A stretch of 57,291 nucleotides of DNA. It comes from Cyanobacteriota bacterium. GTDB lineage: Bacteria; Cyanobacteriota; Cyanobacteriia; Leptolyngbyales; Leptolyngbyaceae. The notes beneath the pieces are model-generated. The model worked only from the letters and a program-made list of their open reading frames with translations. It had not been told where the DNA came from and did no database searches. The stretch lies in assembly GCA_026389365.1 (NCBI GenBank), contig JAPLHZ010000333.1:1-57291 (forward strand), written 5' to 3'. This document shows, one piece after another, positions 29,774-39,772 of the stretch; position 1 is the first letter of the stretch, and each line of letters starts with the position of its first letter. The position numbers and the translations under genes are program-made.

Positions 29774-30586
29774 GTGAAAAAAATATCAGACATACAATCA
29801 TTAGTAGCTGAAATTAACTTAAGGAAACCTAGCATTACGGTTGTTGATGGTTATCCTGGCACTGGAAAATCTACTATTGGATCATTAATTTCTAAGTCGC
29901 TTGATATACCCCTAGTATCTCTAGATAGCTATTTAAATCCAAATCAGGGTAAATATCTATCCAGTATTAGATATGAGTACTTAAAGCAAACTTTGCAAAA
30001 GCGCCCGCTTATTGTAGAAGGTATCTGTTCACTAGAAATACTATCTCGGCTGCATGAAAGTTACGATTGCTTAGTTTACATAACTGCTTCAGTTGCATTG
30101 ACTAACAGTAGTGATAAAGTTATACAAGAAGTTGGTGCGTATCATGAAGGGTGGAACCCATGTGAACGCGCTGATATTTGTTTCAACAACGACAAACCAT
30201 TAAACCCATTAAACGTATTGAGGAAAAAAATGTCTACAGATAGAACAGCCATTGATGTAACTTACATTAAAGCTACAACGCAATTTGCTATTGTTCTTGC
30301 TTGCGGAGGAATGTTAAGTCTTGTCATTGGCTTGGTTGTTCTCCTAAGCGGCGTAGAAGGACAAGATGAAACTGTAGTGAAAATAGGTGGTTTTAACCTT
30401 TCAGCCAAAGGATTAGGGGCTGTTATTATGGGGACTTCATCTGTTTGGGCGTTCTTCTCATATCAATCAAGACCAAAGTACTCTCACTCAAGGGAAGTTA
30501 CTGAAGGGTTTGATCCAGAATCTAACCGTACGTACCGACGTGAAGTTGAATCATCAACAATAATACGTGTAAATGATCATAGTTAA
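29774..30586 (+). CDS. P-loop NTPase (uridine kinase/zeta-toxin-like fold) fused to two TM helices (putative cassette gene)
   Basis: Walker A GYPGTGKST; TM segments IVLACGGMLSLVIGLVVLLSG and GLGAVIMGTSSVWAFFSY. Confidence 0.65.
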   Translation: MKKISDIQSLVAEINLRKPSITVVDGYPGTGKSTIGSLISKSLDIPLVSLDSYLNPNQGKYLSSIRYEYLKQTLQKRPLIVEGICSLEILSRLHESYDCLVYITASVALTNSSDKVIQEVGAYHEGWNPCERADICFNNDKPLNPLNVLRKKMSTDRTAIDVTYIKATTQFAIVLACGGMLSLVIGLVVLLSGVEGQDETVVKIGGFNLSAKGLGAVIMGTSSVWAFFSYQSRPKYSHSREVTEGFDPESNRTYRREVESSTIIRVNDHS

Positions 30587-30791
30587 TTTTAGTCTAAGTC
30601 ATAGCCTTCAAAGATTGATATGCTACTGAATCTTACCAACTAGCGGTTTGTTTGATAAACGTATGTACGCAGAATTAGATATTAGATTGTAACTCAAAGT
30701 TAAATACTTTTCGTAATGCACTAACAATTAGGTTGATGTTAGAGATTAGAAGCTCTTCCAGTAGCAATAGAGTATTCTCGTAATATCTGAT

Positions 30792-30878
30792 GTCTAACAA
30801 ATCGCTGCACCGGAACGTTGCAAGTTGGTTGGCTGAGTTGTAAAGGTTGTCTGCGTCCGGTGAGCTTGATAGTTAGAA
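30792..30878 (+). other. attC-like site D
   Basis: GTCTAAC-AAA-TCGCT-G-CACCGGA ... TCCGGTG-AGCTTG-ATA-GTTAGAA. Confidence 0.75.
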
Positions 30879-31034
30879 AGATAGTACGATCGCACTCTCA
30901 ACCAACCGCCAGCAAATGCGAGTATCAATTAGGACTTGCTGATTTAGAGGATGAAGAAATCTCTCCAAGCACCGGAAAATCGCCCATCAACTCCTACTCA
31001 ATTCACTTCCGATCGCTTACGGTTATGGATCGAG

Positions 31035-31116
31035 AGTTTAGATCGTAATGGTGTGAAGTATGCAGAAGGGATTAGCGCGATCGGTTAGTTTCGTGGGGAC
31101 ATAGGGTGCTGTGTCC
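31035..31116 (+). pseudogene. bcp 3'-end remnant with its terminator-like hairpin
   Basis: GATCGTAATGGTGTGAAGTATGCAGAAGGGATTAGCGCGATCGGTTAGTTTCGTGGGGACATAGGGTGCTGTGTCCC. Confidence 0.6.
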
Positions 31117-31126
31117 CTAACTTGAT

Positions 31127-33493
31127 CTAGATCACCTTACGCATTGGAGCCATTCGCGGATCAAGGATTTTGTGACCACTTTCGGGAAACTTAATGCCCA
31201 AATGCAATTTGCTCGATGATGCAAACACATGGGTAACAGTGCCCGTGCCAAACGCTTCATGCACAACCTTATCGCCAGTCAGCCAGTCCTGAGGCGCATT
31301 GTCGCGGGGTTGAAACTTGGGTTTGGGTTCACGGATGGCCTGAGCTTCGGTCGCTTTTCCTAGACTTTTCGCCCATTTGGCCGGAGGTGGACTGTTGGTT
31401 TCCATTAAATCGGTCGGAAGTTCAGCGAGAAATAGTGAGGGCGATGCGGGTTCGCGGTTGCCATAAAGACGACGGGCGCGGGCGTGGGTAATAAACAATA
31501 ACTCCTGGGCACGGGTGATGCCGACATAACACAGACGACGTTCTTCTTCTATTGCAGCGGGATCATCCAGCGATCGGTAACTCGGGAACAATCCTTGCTC
31601 TAACCCCACGAGGAATACCACAGGAAACTCCAATCCTTTTGAAGCATGAAGCGTCATTAGGGAAACTTTTTTATCTTCTTCATTTGTAGAATCCATATCC
31701 GACGACAATGCAGCACTCGCCAAAAATCCAGTCAATGACTTATCTTCGTCACTATCTTCTTCAAATTGCAACACAGCGTTATAAAGCTCTTTAACATTTT
31801 GCATCCGATCTTGCGCTTCATCGGTGTCCTGGGATTTTAGTTCAGCCAAATATCCCGAAGTCTCAAGAATATCCTGAACTAATGTCGAAGCCGATACCGT
31901 GTCCCGTTGAGCCTGAGCATTACGAATCACATCAGCAAATGCCAATACTCCTTTAGACGATCGGCCAGCCAAGGTCCGCACAGAGGTTTCATCTTTAAGA
32001 ATTTCCCACAAGGGAACCTGAAGTTCAACGGCAGCGCGCACAAGGGAATCGATCGTTGCTTTACCGACACCCCGCTTTGGAGTATTGATAACGCGCAACA
32101 AACTGACCGAATCCGCTGGATTGGCGACAGCACGCAAATAGGCAACCACATCTTTAATTTCTTTACGATCGTAAAACCGCAAGCCGCCAATCACACGATA
32201 GGGAACCCCCGCCCGCACTAAGGATTCTTCCAACGCACGAGACTGAGCATTGGTCCGGTAGAGAATCGCAAATTTACCGAAATCGAGTTCTGGATTTTTA
32301 CGTTCAAGGGATTCAACTTGTTGTCTCACAAATTCCGCTTCGTCAATCTCATCTTCACAACGATGGAGTCGAATCGGTTCGCCTTGGCCTCGGGTTGGTT
32401 TTAGTACTTTGTCAATGCGTTCAGTATTGTGTTCAATTAAGGCATTAGCCATTTGTAAAATATTAGCCGTCGATCGATAATTTTCTTCAAGCTTAACCAT
32501 GGACTGGGTTTCAGCATCTTCTAGCCCATCACCAAAGTCACTTTGAAAGCCCATTAGAATAGTAAAATCAGCGCTGCGGAATGAGTAAATAGATTGATCC
32601 GCATCACCTACCACAAAGACCGATCGATAGTCCCAATCATCAAATTCATTAGGATCTTTCCCATTGGTCGTGAGCATTTGAATCAAATCATATTGCGTCC
32701 GGTTTGTATCTTGATATTCATCGACTAAAATATGTCTAAACCGTTTATGCCAATAGCCGCGAACGAGTTCATTTTGACGAAACAGTTTTACAAGCATTAA
32801 GATCAAATCATCAAAATCTAATGCATTGTTTTCAGCCAAACGATCGAGATAACATTCATATACATTTGCAATGACTCGTCCCCGGAAGTTATTCTGTTCT
32901 TGTTCAAATTCTTGGGGCGTTAGACCTTGATTTTTTGCATTACTAATAGCAAACCGAACGGCACGGGGTTCAAATTTTTTGTCGTCTAAATTCAGCTTAT
33001 TAACAATGATGTCTTTGATTAAGTCTTTCACATCAGATTCATCAAAAATCGAGAATGTTTTGGTCCATTTACGACCTTTTGGATCTTGGTATTTTTCAAT
33101 ATCAAACCGCAAGATTCGACAACATAATGCGTGAAATGTACCAATCCACAGCTCTTTGGTGATGTTTTTATAGACTTGCGATCGGAGTTTTGTTTGTTCC
33201 GATTGTGATAAGGCATCGAGGGGCTTGCCGTGGGTGCTGTGAGATTGCTGATCGGCAAATAGCTTTTCGACCCGATCTTTCATTTCCTTGGCCGCTTTAT
33301 TTGTAAAGGTGACGGCTAGAATATTTTCCGGGTCAGTGCGATGGGTGAGGACGAGGTTTGCAATACGATAAGTCAGCGCCCGAGTCTTTCCTGATCCTGC
33401 GCCTGCAACAACTAAGAGCGGTCCACAATAATGCTCCACCGATTGACGCTGGGAAGGATTGAGATGAGCAAGAAAATCAGTGAATTTGGGCAT
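31127..33493 (-). CDS. pcrA: UvrD/PcrA-family DNA helicase
   Basis: LNPSQRQSVEHYCGPLLVVAGAGSGKTRALTYRIANL; VDEYQDTNRTQYDLI; LMTLHASKGLEFPVVFLVGLEQGLFP. Confidence 0.93.
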   Translation of the reverse strand: MPKFTDFLAHLNPSQRQSVEHYCGPLLVVAGAGSGKTRALTYRIANLVLTHRTDPENILAVTFTNKAAKEMKDRVEKLFADQQSHSTHGKPLDALSQSEQTKLRSQVYKNITKELWIGTFHALCCRILRFDIEKYQDPKGRKWTKTFSIFDESDVKDLIKDIIVNKLNLDDKKFEPRAVRFAISNAKNQGLTPQEFEQEQNNFRGRVIANVYECYLDRLAENNALDFDDLILMLVKLFRQNELVRGYWHKRFRHILVDEYQDTNRTQYDLIQMLTTNGKDPNEFDDWDYRSVFVVGDADQSIYSFRSADFTILMGFQSDFGDGLEDAETQSMVKLEENYRSTANILQMANALIEHNTERIDKVLKPTRGQGEPIRLHRCEDEIDEAEFVRQQVESLERKNPELDFGKFAILYRTNAQSRALEESLVRAGVPYRVIGGLRFYDRKEIKDVVAYLRAVANPADSVSLLRVINTPKRGVGKATIDSLVRAAVELQVPLWEILKDETSVRTLAGRSSKGVLAFADVIRNAQAQRDTVSASTLVQDILETSGYLAELKSQDTDEAQDRMQNVKELYNAVLQFEEDSDEDKSLTGFLASAALSSDMDSTNEEDKKVSLMTLHASKGLEFPVVFLVGLEQGLFPSYRSLDDPAAIEEERRLCYVGITRAQELLFITHARARRLYGNREPASPSLFLAELPTDLMETNSPPPAKWAKSLGKATEAQAIREPKPKFQPRDNAPQDWLTGDKVVHEAFGTGTVTHVFASSSKLHLGIKFPESGHKILDPRMAPMRKVI

Positions 33494-33561
33494 GATGCGG
33501 CGCTCAAAGCGTGGACTCTAGACGGGTAAACCTTTACCATACCGCGTCCCCGACATACCTG

Positions 33562-33724
33562 CAACGCCCAAGTTTTCATCATGGTGGTCGAATTGAAGCC
33601 TTAATTGAAGCAGCGGGATACAAAGGATATATTTACTGCCCTATTCTCCGGACCTAAATCGAATTGAGAAATGTTGGGCTTGGATTAAAAGTCGGGTTCG
33701 TAGTTTGAACTCGACGAAGACTAA
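33562..33724 (+). pseudogene. IS630-like transposase C-terminal remnant with frameshifts
   Basis: Across frames: HHGGRIEALIEAAGYK ... YSPDLNRIEKCWAWIKSRVRSLNSTKTK. Confidence 0.7.
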
Positions 33725-33726
33725 AC

Positions 33727-36159
33727 TCACATCAAATTCACTGGATCCACATCGATCGTCAAACTAACCCCCGGACCACAAACCGATCGTAATTCTTCCA
33801 AATGGAGTTCCACGGGTGTGGAAGTCGGTCCGTTAGTTTCACCCTTCAATAAAATCTGCCATCGATATCGCTGCGCCACTCGCAACACCATCGCCGGAGA
33901 TGGACCCAACACCTCATATCGCCCTTGAGCCACCATTTGTAACCGCTGGGCCACTTGGTTCGCTGCTGCCTGAACCTCCATCGCCTCTGGACTACTAAGC
34001 CGAATTAAAATCACCCAACCGATCGGCGGATAGCCTAAAACGTTTCGGGTTTCCAACTCCGATCGGGCAAACGCGCCATAATCCTGGGCCACCACCGCAT
34101 CAATTACCGGATGATCAGGACTATAGGTCTGCAAAATAACGCGGCCAGGATCATCCCCCCGACCCGATCGGCCCGCCACTTGCAACAAGGTCTGACAGGC
34201 TCGTTCCGCCGATCGAAAATCCTGCAAATGCAACAATCCATCCGCCGCCACAATGCCCACCAGCGTCACCTGCGGCAAATCCAAGCCCTTCGTCAACATC
34301 TGAGTTCCCACCAACAAATCGGCATCTCCACGGGAAAACCGATCGAGCAAACTGCGGTGCGCTCCCTTGGTCCGAGTCGTATCACTATCAAATCGCAAAA
34401 ACTTCAACTCGGGGAATTCCTGCGCAAGCTCTTGCGTCACCCGCTGCGTCCCACTGCCAAAATGCTTGAAGTAAATGGAACTACACACCGGACAAATTTT
34501 CGGTTGAAGTTGCGTATAGCCACAATAATGACAGCGCAACAGTTCCGCCGCTGTCGCGTGCGTGTGGTGATAAGACAGAGAAACATCACAATTTGGACAT
34601 TCCATCACATACCCACAACTCCGACAAGATACATGGCTACTATGTCCCCGTCGATGGATAAACAAAATTCCCTGATTGCCCTTCTCCTTCATCTCAGCAA
34701 TCTCATCCCGCAACGATCGGCTGAAAATCGATCGATTCCCTTCCTTTAGCTCCAGCCGCATATCCACCACTTCAATTTGGGGTTGGGGCCGATCGTGCAC
34801 CCGTGTCGGCAGCGATAAATATTTAATCTCTGGCGCAGACCAGGATTCGAGGGATGGAGTGGCCGAACCTAAAAGCAAAGGACAATCTTCCAATTGCGAT
34901 CGCCACCTTGCCACTGTCCTCGCGTGATAACAAGGCGCAGGTTGATCTTGTTTAAAACTAGAATCATGTTCTTCATCTAAGACAATCAATCCCAAATTCC
35001 CCAATGGGGCAAAAATCGCACTCCGAGTCCCAATCACAACCTGCGGCTCAAGTTTTAACATTTGTCGCCAAGTGTCATAACGTTCCCCCTCAGAAAGCGC
35101 ACTGTGATAAACCCTCACCCGATCGCCGAACCTCGCCCGAAACCGATCGGTTAACTGTGGAGTCAACCCAATCTCCGGCACCAAAACCAAGGCTGATTTT
35201 CCGGCCATTAAAAGAGGGGCGATCGCCTGTAAATAAACCTCTGTTTTTCCCGATCCCGTCACCCCATGGAGCAAAATAGTTGCACAGCTTTTATGGTCTT
35301 GAATCGATCGCACCACCGACACCTGAAATTCGGTCAAAACCTTCGGCAAGTCGGATTTCACAGTATGAATTTCCTGACGAAGGACCTCGCGAGATTGAAG
35401 TACAACAAACCCTTTTTTCTCCAATGTCTTAAGTACGCTTGAACTGGATTTGGTTTGAACTAAAAGATCACTGACCCACGCCTCACCGCCCATACGTTTC
35501 AGGCATTCCAAAATTTCTCGATGCCGACCGTTCAACTGATCATCAACCTCACCCACCAATGTCGCCGCCTGTTGCTGCTTCGGACGGACCGTTTGCGGCG
35601 GTTGCAAATAACTATCAACTAATCCCGATCGAACCAACTCCTGAACAATTTTTCCCAAGCCCTTAACCTTTTGCTGTAAAAAACGCCAAGAATAGTCACC
35701 AGTTTTACTTTCAGAGAGCAAATCTAATACCTTCTGCGCTTCGAGAGACACAGCCAGATTGCTATTTAGATTATGGTTCTGGTCGGACCGTAATTTAAGT
35801 CGGCGCTGCGATCGTGACAATAATCCCGGCGGCAATGCGGCTCGTACCACCTGCATTAATGGAGTCTGATAATACTTCGCGACTTGAGACAACAACGTCC
35901 AATAATGAGCAGGAAAAAATCCCAAACTCACCACCGCATCAATTTTACGAATCTTTTCAATATCTAACCCAATGGACCGAAGTGATTTCTCATCAGAATC
36001 TACTACCAGTGCAATGGCTCCAACCTGTTGTGCACCGAAGGGAACAGATAAAATATCTCCCACTCGGACAATTAAATCAAAGGGAATTTCATAGGTATAC
36101 AAACCCTGTGCGCCAGGACAATCGACTAATGCCTGAACCCAACTACGATCGCTACTCAT
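33727..36159 (-). CDS. priA: Primosomal protein N' (PriA helicase)
   Basis: LLHGVTGSGKTEVYLQAI, VLDEEHDSSFKQDQ, zinc-binding CRSCGYVMECPNCDVSL...CHYCGY...CPVC. Confidence 0.93.
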   Translation of the reverse strand: MSSDRSWVQALVDCPGAQGLYTYEIPFDLIVRVGDILSVPFGAQQVGAIALVVDSDEKSLRSIGLDIEKIRKIDAVVSLGFFPAHYWTLLSQVAKYYQTPLMQVVRAALPPGLLSRSQRRLKLRSDQNHNLNSNLAVSLEAQKVLDLLSESKTGDYSWRFLQQKVKGLGKIVQELVRSGLVDSYLQPPQTVRPKQQQAATLVGEVDDQLNGRHREILECLKRMGGEAWVSDLLVQTKSSSSVLKTLEKKGFVVLQSREVLRQEIHTVKSDLPKVLTEFQVSVVRSIQDHKSCATILLHGVTGSGKTEVYLQAIAPLLMAGKSALVLVPEIGLTPQLTDRFRARFGDRVRVYHSALSEGERYDTWRQMLKLEPQVVIGTRSAIFAPLGNLGLIVLDEEHDSSFKQDQPAPCYHARTVARWRSQLEDCPLLLGSATPSLESWSAPEIKYLSLPTRVHDRPQPQIEVVDMRLELKEGNRSIFSRSLRDEIAEMKEKGNQGILFIHRRGHSSHVSCRSCGYVMECPNCDVSLSYHHTHATAAELLRCHYCGYTQLQPKICPVCSSIYFKHFGSGTQRVTQELAQEFPELKFLRFDSDTTRTKGAHRSLLDRFSRGDADLLVGTQMLTKGLDLPQVTLVGIVAADGLLHLQDFRSAERACQTLLQVAGRSGRGDDPGRVILQTYSPDHPVIDAVVAQDYGAFARSELETRNVLGYPPIGWVILIRLSSPEAMEVQAAANQVAQRLQMVAQGRYEVLGPSPAMVLRVAQRYRWQILLKGETNGPTSTPVELHLEELRSVCGPGVSLTIDVDPVNLM

Positions 36160-36361
36160 TCAGGCATATTCCTAACTCTAAAAACCGATGCAAATCTTAA
36201 GAAAATCCAGAAAAGAACTTGTAATGCAAATTATAATGCTAAACAAAGTCAGATAGTTATTTTTAAACATCAACTAAGTAAATTTTAAATTTGCTCAATT
36301 CAAAAATCACTCTTAGATCAGAATTTTAGCTCATTTCCCATTTAAAAGAGGACTTAGCACT

Positions 36362-37618
36362 ATGACTGTCACGCAACTCAATAAGGATGAGAATTTAACT
36401 GTATTTATAGATAATTTGGAAAGCAGGATTCCAGATGATTGCTCTGTAAATAACAAAAGTCAAACGGCAAACGATTGGAATAGAAAGAGCATCGCCGAAG
36501 TTACTGAAACTGTTATCTCGTCAGAACTACGATCGCAGTCAGTCGGGATAACTGATGAATTATCCATAGATTTAGACCCCACGTTACTAGAAACAGAGCT
36601 AGAACTTCTAGAAACCAATGATGAAAATAGTATCCTAGAAAACAGAGCAATTACAGGATATAGCCGAGCAATTAGTGATGATGCTGTTGGGGCATTTTTT
36701 AAAGATATGGCTCGTTACCCATTACTAAAGGGAAATGAAGAAATCGAACTTGCTCGGGAGATTCGTTACGGTGTTCAAATTGAACAAGTCAGAAAAGAAC
36801 TTTCGGAAAAAAAAGGTAGCCCGATCGGACAATCCCAGCTTGCTAGTCATTTCAAAATGACCCAACAAGAATTTGAACGCAAATTACATCTTGGGCGATG
36901 TGCAAAGCGAAAAATGATCCGCTCGAACCTGAGATTAGTCGTCTCGATCGCAAAACGATATCTTAATCGTGGCATCCCCTTCCTGGATCTAATCCAAGAA
37001 GGAGCACTAGGCCTACACCGGGCTAGCGAGAAATTTGATCCAGACAAAGGCTATAAGTTCTCTACTTACGCATATTGGTGGATCAGACAAGGCATCACCC
37101 GGACGATCGCGAACGATGCCAGGACTATTCGTTTGCCTATCCATATTGTTGAAAAACTGAGTAAACTTAAATGTGCTCAACGAAATCTACGCCGAGATCT
37201 TGGACGTACTCCTAAAGAACAAGAAATTTCAGATGTATTAGGAGTCACTGTTGAATATTTTCGGTACCTTCAACAAATTCAACGTCAATCTCTATCCCTG
37301 AATCATCGTATTGGGGAAGACGATAAAGAGTTGCTTGATCTTTTGGAGGATCATAATTGCCAATCTCCTGAACAGCAGATGACTGAGTCTGTAATGCGCC
37401 AGGAAGTATCAGAAGTTTTAGATACAGTCTTAACAGAACGGGAGCGGGAAGTCATTTGTCTTCGATATGGCTTATCTAGTAGTAAACCCTGCACTCTTGA
37501 AGAAGTTGGATTTGCCTTTAACCTTTCCCGTGAACGTGTACGCCAGATTCAGAGCAAAGCAATGCGAAAACTCCGTCGTCCTCATGTTGCTGAACGGTTA
37601 AAGGGATGGCTAGCTTAG
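36362..37618 (+). CDS. Group 2 sigma-70 family RNA polymerase sigma factor
   Basis: YLNRGIPFLDLIQEGALGLHRASEKFDPDKGYKFSTYAYWWIRQGITRTI; C-terminal LTEREREVICLRYGL...SRERVRQIQSKAMRKLR. Confidence 0.92.
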   Translation: MTVTQLNKDENLTVFIDNLESRIPDDCSVNNKSQTANDWNRKSIAEVTETVISSELRSQSVGITDELSIDLDPTLLETELELLETNDENSILENRAITGYSRAISDDAVGAFFKDMARYPLLKGNEEIELAREIRYGVQIEQVRKELSEKKGSPIGQSQLASHFKMTQQEFERKLHLGRCAKRKMIRSNLRLVVSIAKRYLNRGIPFLDLIQEGALGLHRASEKFDPDKGYKFSTYAYWWIRQGITRTIANDARTIRLPIHIVEKLSKLKCAQRNLRRDLGRTPKEQEISDVLGVTVEYFRYLQQIQRQSLSLNHRIGEDDKELLDLLEDHNCQSPEQQMTESVMRQEVSEVLDTVLTEREREVICLRYGLSSSKPCTLEEVGFAFNLSRERVRQIQSKAMRKLRRPHVAERLKGWLA

Positions 37619-37728
37619 TTCCCAGCATTCCCTTTGATATTTCTTTAGATTCATACTAAGTCCCATAATTCGTCTTACAATGGAAGTCTAAATTTCATAC
37701 AAGATGTAATTTTTGGAAAGACAATACC

Positions 37729-37938
37729 ATGATAAAAATCTGGGTTAATGAACAGCTAGATCCCAGTGGACTGCTGTATGCCTGTATCGCTTGCTGTAAT
37801 GAGCAACAGGCAATCGATTGTTGTGATTCATTTGAACTGAACCTGACCCAGCAGCAAAAAAGGGCCGGTTGGTTAGTTCGTCGATCGGTTGTGAGTTCTT
37901 GGCGCGACGTGCCTGCTGGAGCGCTGGAGCTGGGTTAA
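37729..37938 (+). CDS. Hypothetical small protein
   Basis: 69 aa ORF between sigma factor and argD. Confidence 0.5.
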   Translation: MIKIWVNEQLDPSGLLYACIACCNEQQAIDCCDSFELNLTQQQKRAGWLVRRSVVSSWRDVPAGALELG

Positions 37939-38016
37939 TTTTTTCAGTAAAGTCTAGCTTTTTAGCGCTACGATTTCTTAAGCTAGCCTATTTAATTTAC
38001 CGAGGTTCCCAGAGCA

Positions 38017-39297
38017 GTGACTTTAGATACCCTTGTAAACGAGGTCGCCCCGAACCTCGACACGTCCGCACTATTTGATATAAAAGAGTTTGATACAGCA
38101 GAGTTTGATCACTATGTGATGAAAACCTACGGACGATTTCCGTTAACCTTGGTTCGAGGAGACGGCTGTCGAGTTTGGGACGATCGGGGTAAAGCTTATT
38201 TAGATTTTGTCGCGGGAATTGCGACTTGTACTCTGGGTCATGCTCACCCGGTTATGGTCCAAGCCGTCACTCGGCAAATGCAGACGCTACATCATGTTTC
38301 CAATCTTTATTACATTCCTCAACAGGGCGAGTTGGCCAAGTGGTTGGTCGATCGTTCCTGCGGGGATCGTGCTTTTTTCTGTAATTCCGGGGCTGAGGCC
38401 AATGAGGGTGCGATTAAGTTAGCTCGGAAATATGCCAAGGTAAAACGCGGTATTGAAAACCCGGTGATTATTACAGCTCATGCTAGTTTTCATGGTCGTA
38501 CCTTGGCGACTGTTACTGCAACAGGTCAACCTAAATACCACAAGAATTTTTCGCCATTAGTTCCAGGGTTTAATTATGTTCCCTACAATGACATTGAATC
38601 TTTGCGGGCGACGATCGCAGAACTCGATCGAGACCAGTCTCAAGTGGCTGCAATTATGTTGGAACCCCTACAAGGCGAAGGCGGCGTAAATCCCGGAAGT
38701 GAGTCCTATTTCCAGCAGGTTCGTCAAATCTGTGATGAAACTGGGATTTTGTTAATTTTAGATGAGGTGCAAGTTGGTATGGGCCGATCGGGTAAGCTCT
38801 GGGGTTATGAAAATTTAGGAATTGAGCCAGACATTTTCACATCGGCTAAAGGTCTAGGCGGTGGAATTCCGATCGGGGCGTTGTTGTGTAAGTCATCCTG
38901 TGATGTGTTTGAGCCTGGGGATCATGCGAGTACCTACGGCGGTAATCCTTTTGTTTGTGGTGTGGCACTGGCTGTTTGTCAGTATGTTGAGGCATCAAAT
39001 TTAATTGAGAATGCTAAGGAACGGGGCGCACAGCTTACCCATGGCTTACAAAAGCTCGCAAATCAATATCCCCATCTGATTGAGTTATCCCGTGGTTGGG
39101 GCTTGATTCAGGGACTGGTGTTGCGATCGGATATATCTATGAGCGCCATCGATTTGGTGAAAGCGGCCATGGCTGCTGGGCTATTGCTAGTACCTGCCGG
39201 ACCAACAGTCGTGAGATTCGTACCGCCGCTTTTGGTGACAGCGAGGGAAATTGATGAGGCGCTTTTGGTGCTTGACCGATTATTTGCTGCTCTTTAG
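38017..39297 (+). CDS. argD: Acetylornithine/succinyldiaminopimelate aminotransferase
   Basis: VWDDRGKAYLDFVAGIATCTLGHAHP; FCNSGAEANEGAIKLARKYAK; LILDEVQVGMGRSGKLWGYE; SAKGLGGGIPIGA. Confidence 0.93.
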   Translation: MTLDTLVNEVAPNLDTSALFDIKEFDTAEFDHYVMKTYGRFPLTLVRGDGCRVWDDRGKAYLDFVAGIATCTLGHAHPVMVQAVTRQMQTLHHVSNLYYIPQQGELAKWLVDRSCGDRAFFCNSGAEANEGAIKLARKYAKVKRGIENPVIITAHASFHGRTLATVTATGQPKYHKNFSPLVPGFNYVPYNDIESLRATIAELDRDQSQVAAIMLEPLQGEGGVNPGSESYFQQVRQICDETGILLILDEVQVGMGRSGKLWGYENLGIEPDIFTSAKGLGGGIPIGALLCKSSCDVFEPGDHASTYGGNPFVCGVALAVCQYVEASNLIENAKERGAQLTHGLQKLANQYPHLIELSRGWGLIQGLVLRSDISMSAIDLVKAAMAAGLLLVPAGPTVVRFVPPLLVTAREIDEALLVLDRLFAAL

Positions 39298-39441
39298 AAA
39301 ATCTTGATTAATGTGTCATGAACTGCCGATCGGGTCTCAGGTTGTAGGAAAATCTGGGTTGAGACGATCGATCGGTCGCGGTTTGTGGTTATGATTACAG
39401 ACTGGACATTATGAAGAAATAGCAATAAGCGGAGAATAATT

Positions 39442-39678
39442 ATGTCGCGCGTATGTGAATTAACAGGCAAGAAGGCCAACAATGCTTTCGCGGTCTCTCA
39501 CTCCCACCGTCGTACTAAGAAATTACAGGGTGTAAACCTTCAGTGGAAGCGTCTGTGGTGGGCTGAAGGCAAGCGTTTTGTGCGTTTGAACCTTTCTACC
39601 AAAGCCATCAAGACCATTGAGCTTAAGGGTTTGGCGGTTTATGCGAAGCAGTTGGGTGTCAACCTGAACAAATTCTAG
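39442..39678 (+). CDS. rpmB: 50S ribosomal protein L28
   Basis: [40 protein letters not shown]. Confidence 0.95.
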   Translation: MSRVCELTGKKANNAFAVSHSHRRTKKLQGVNLQWKRLWWAEGKRFVRLNLSTKAIKTIELKGLAVYAKQLGVNLNKF

Positions 39679-39738
39679 ATTCGGTTACTGATGCCTAGAC
39701 ATCATCCGATTAAGAGAGTTGGTAAATAGATGATTGAG

Positions 39739-39772
39739 TAGCTCCGGTGGACATCCACGGGGGCTATTTTAT
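39739..39772 (+). terminator. Rho-independent terminator downstream of rpmB
   Basis: TAGCTCCGGTGG-acat-CCACGGGGGCTA followed by TTTTATT. Confidence 0.8.

Noticed and set aside
34111-36200. Plus-strand ORFs antisense to priA
   Set aside because: Overlap a clear PriA coding sequence; no independent support
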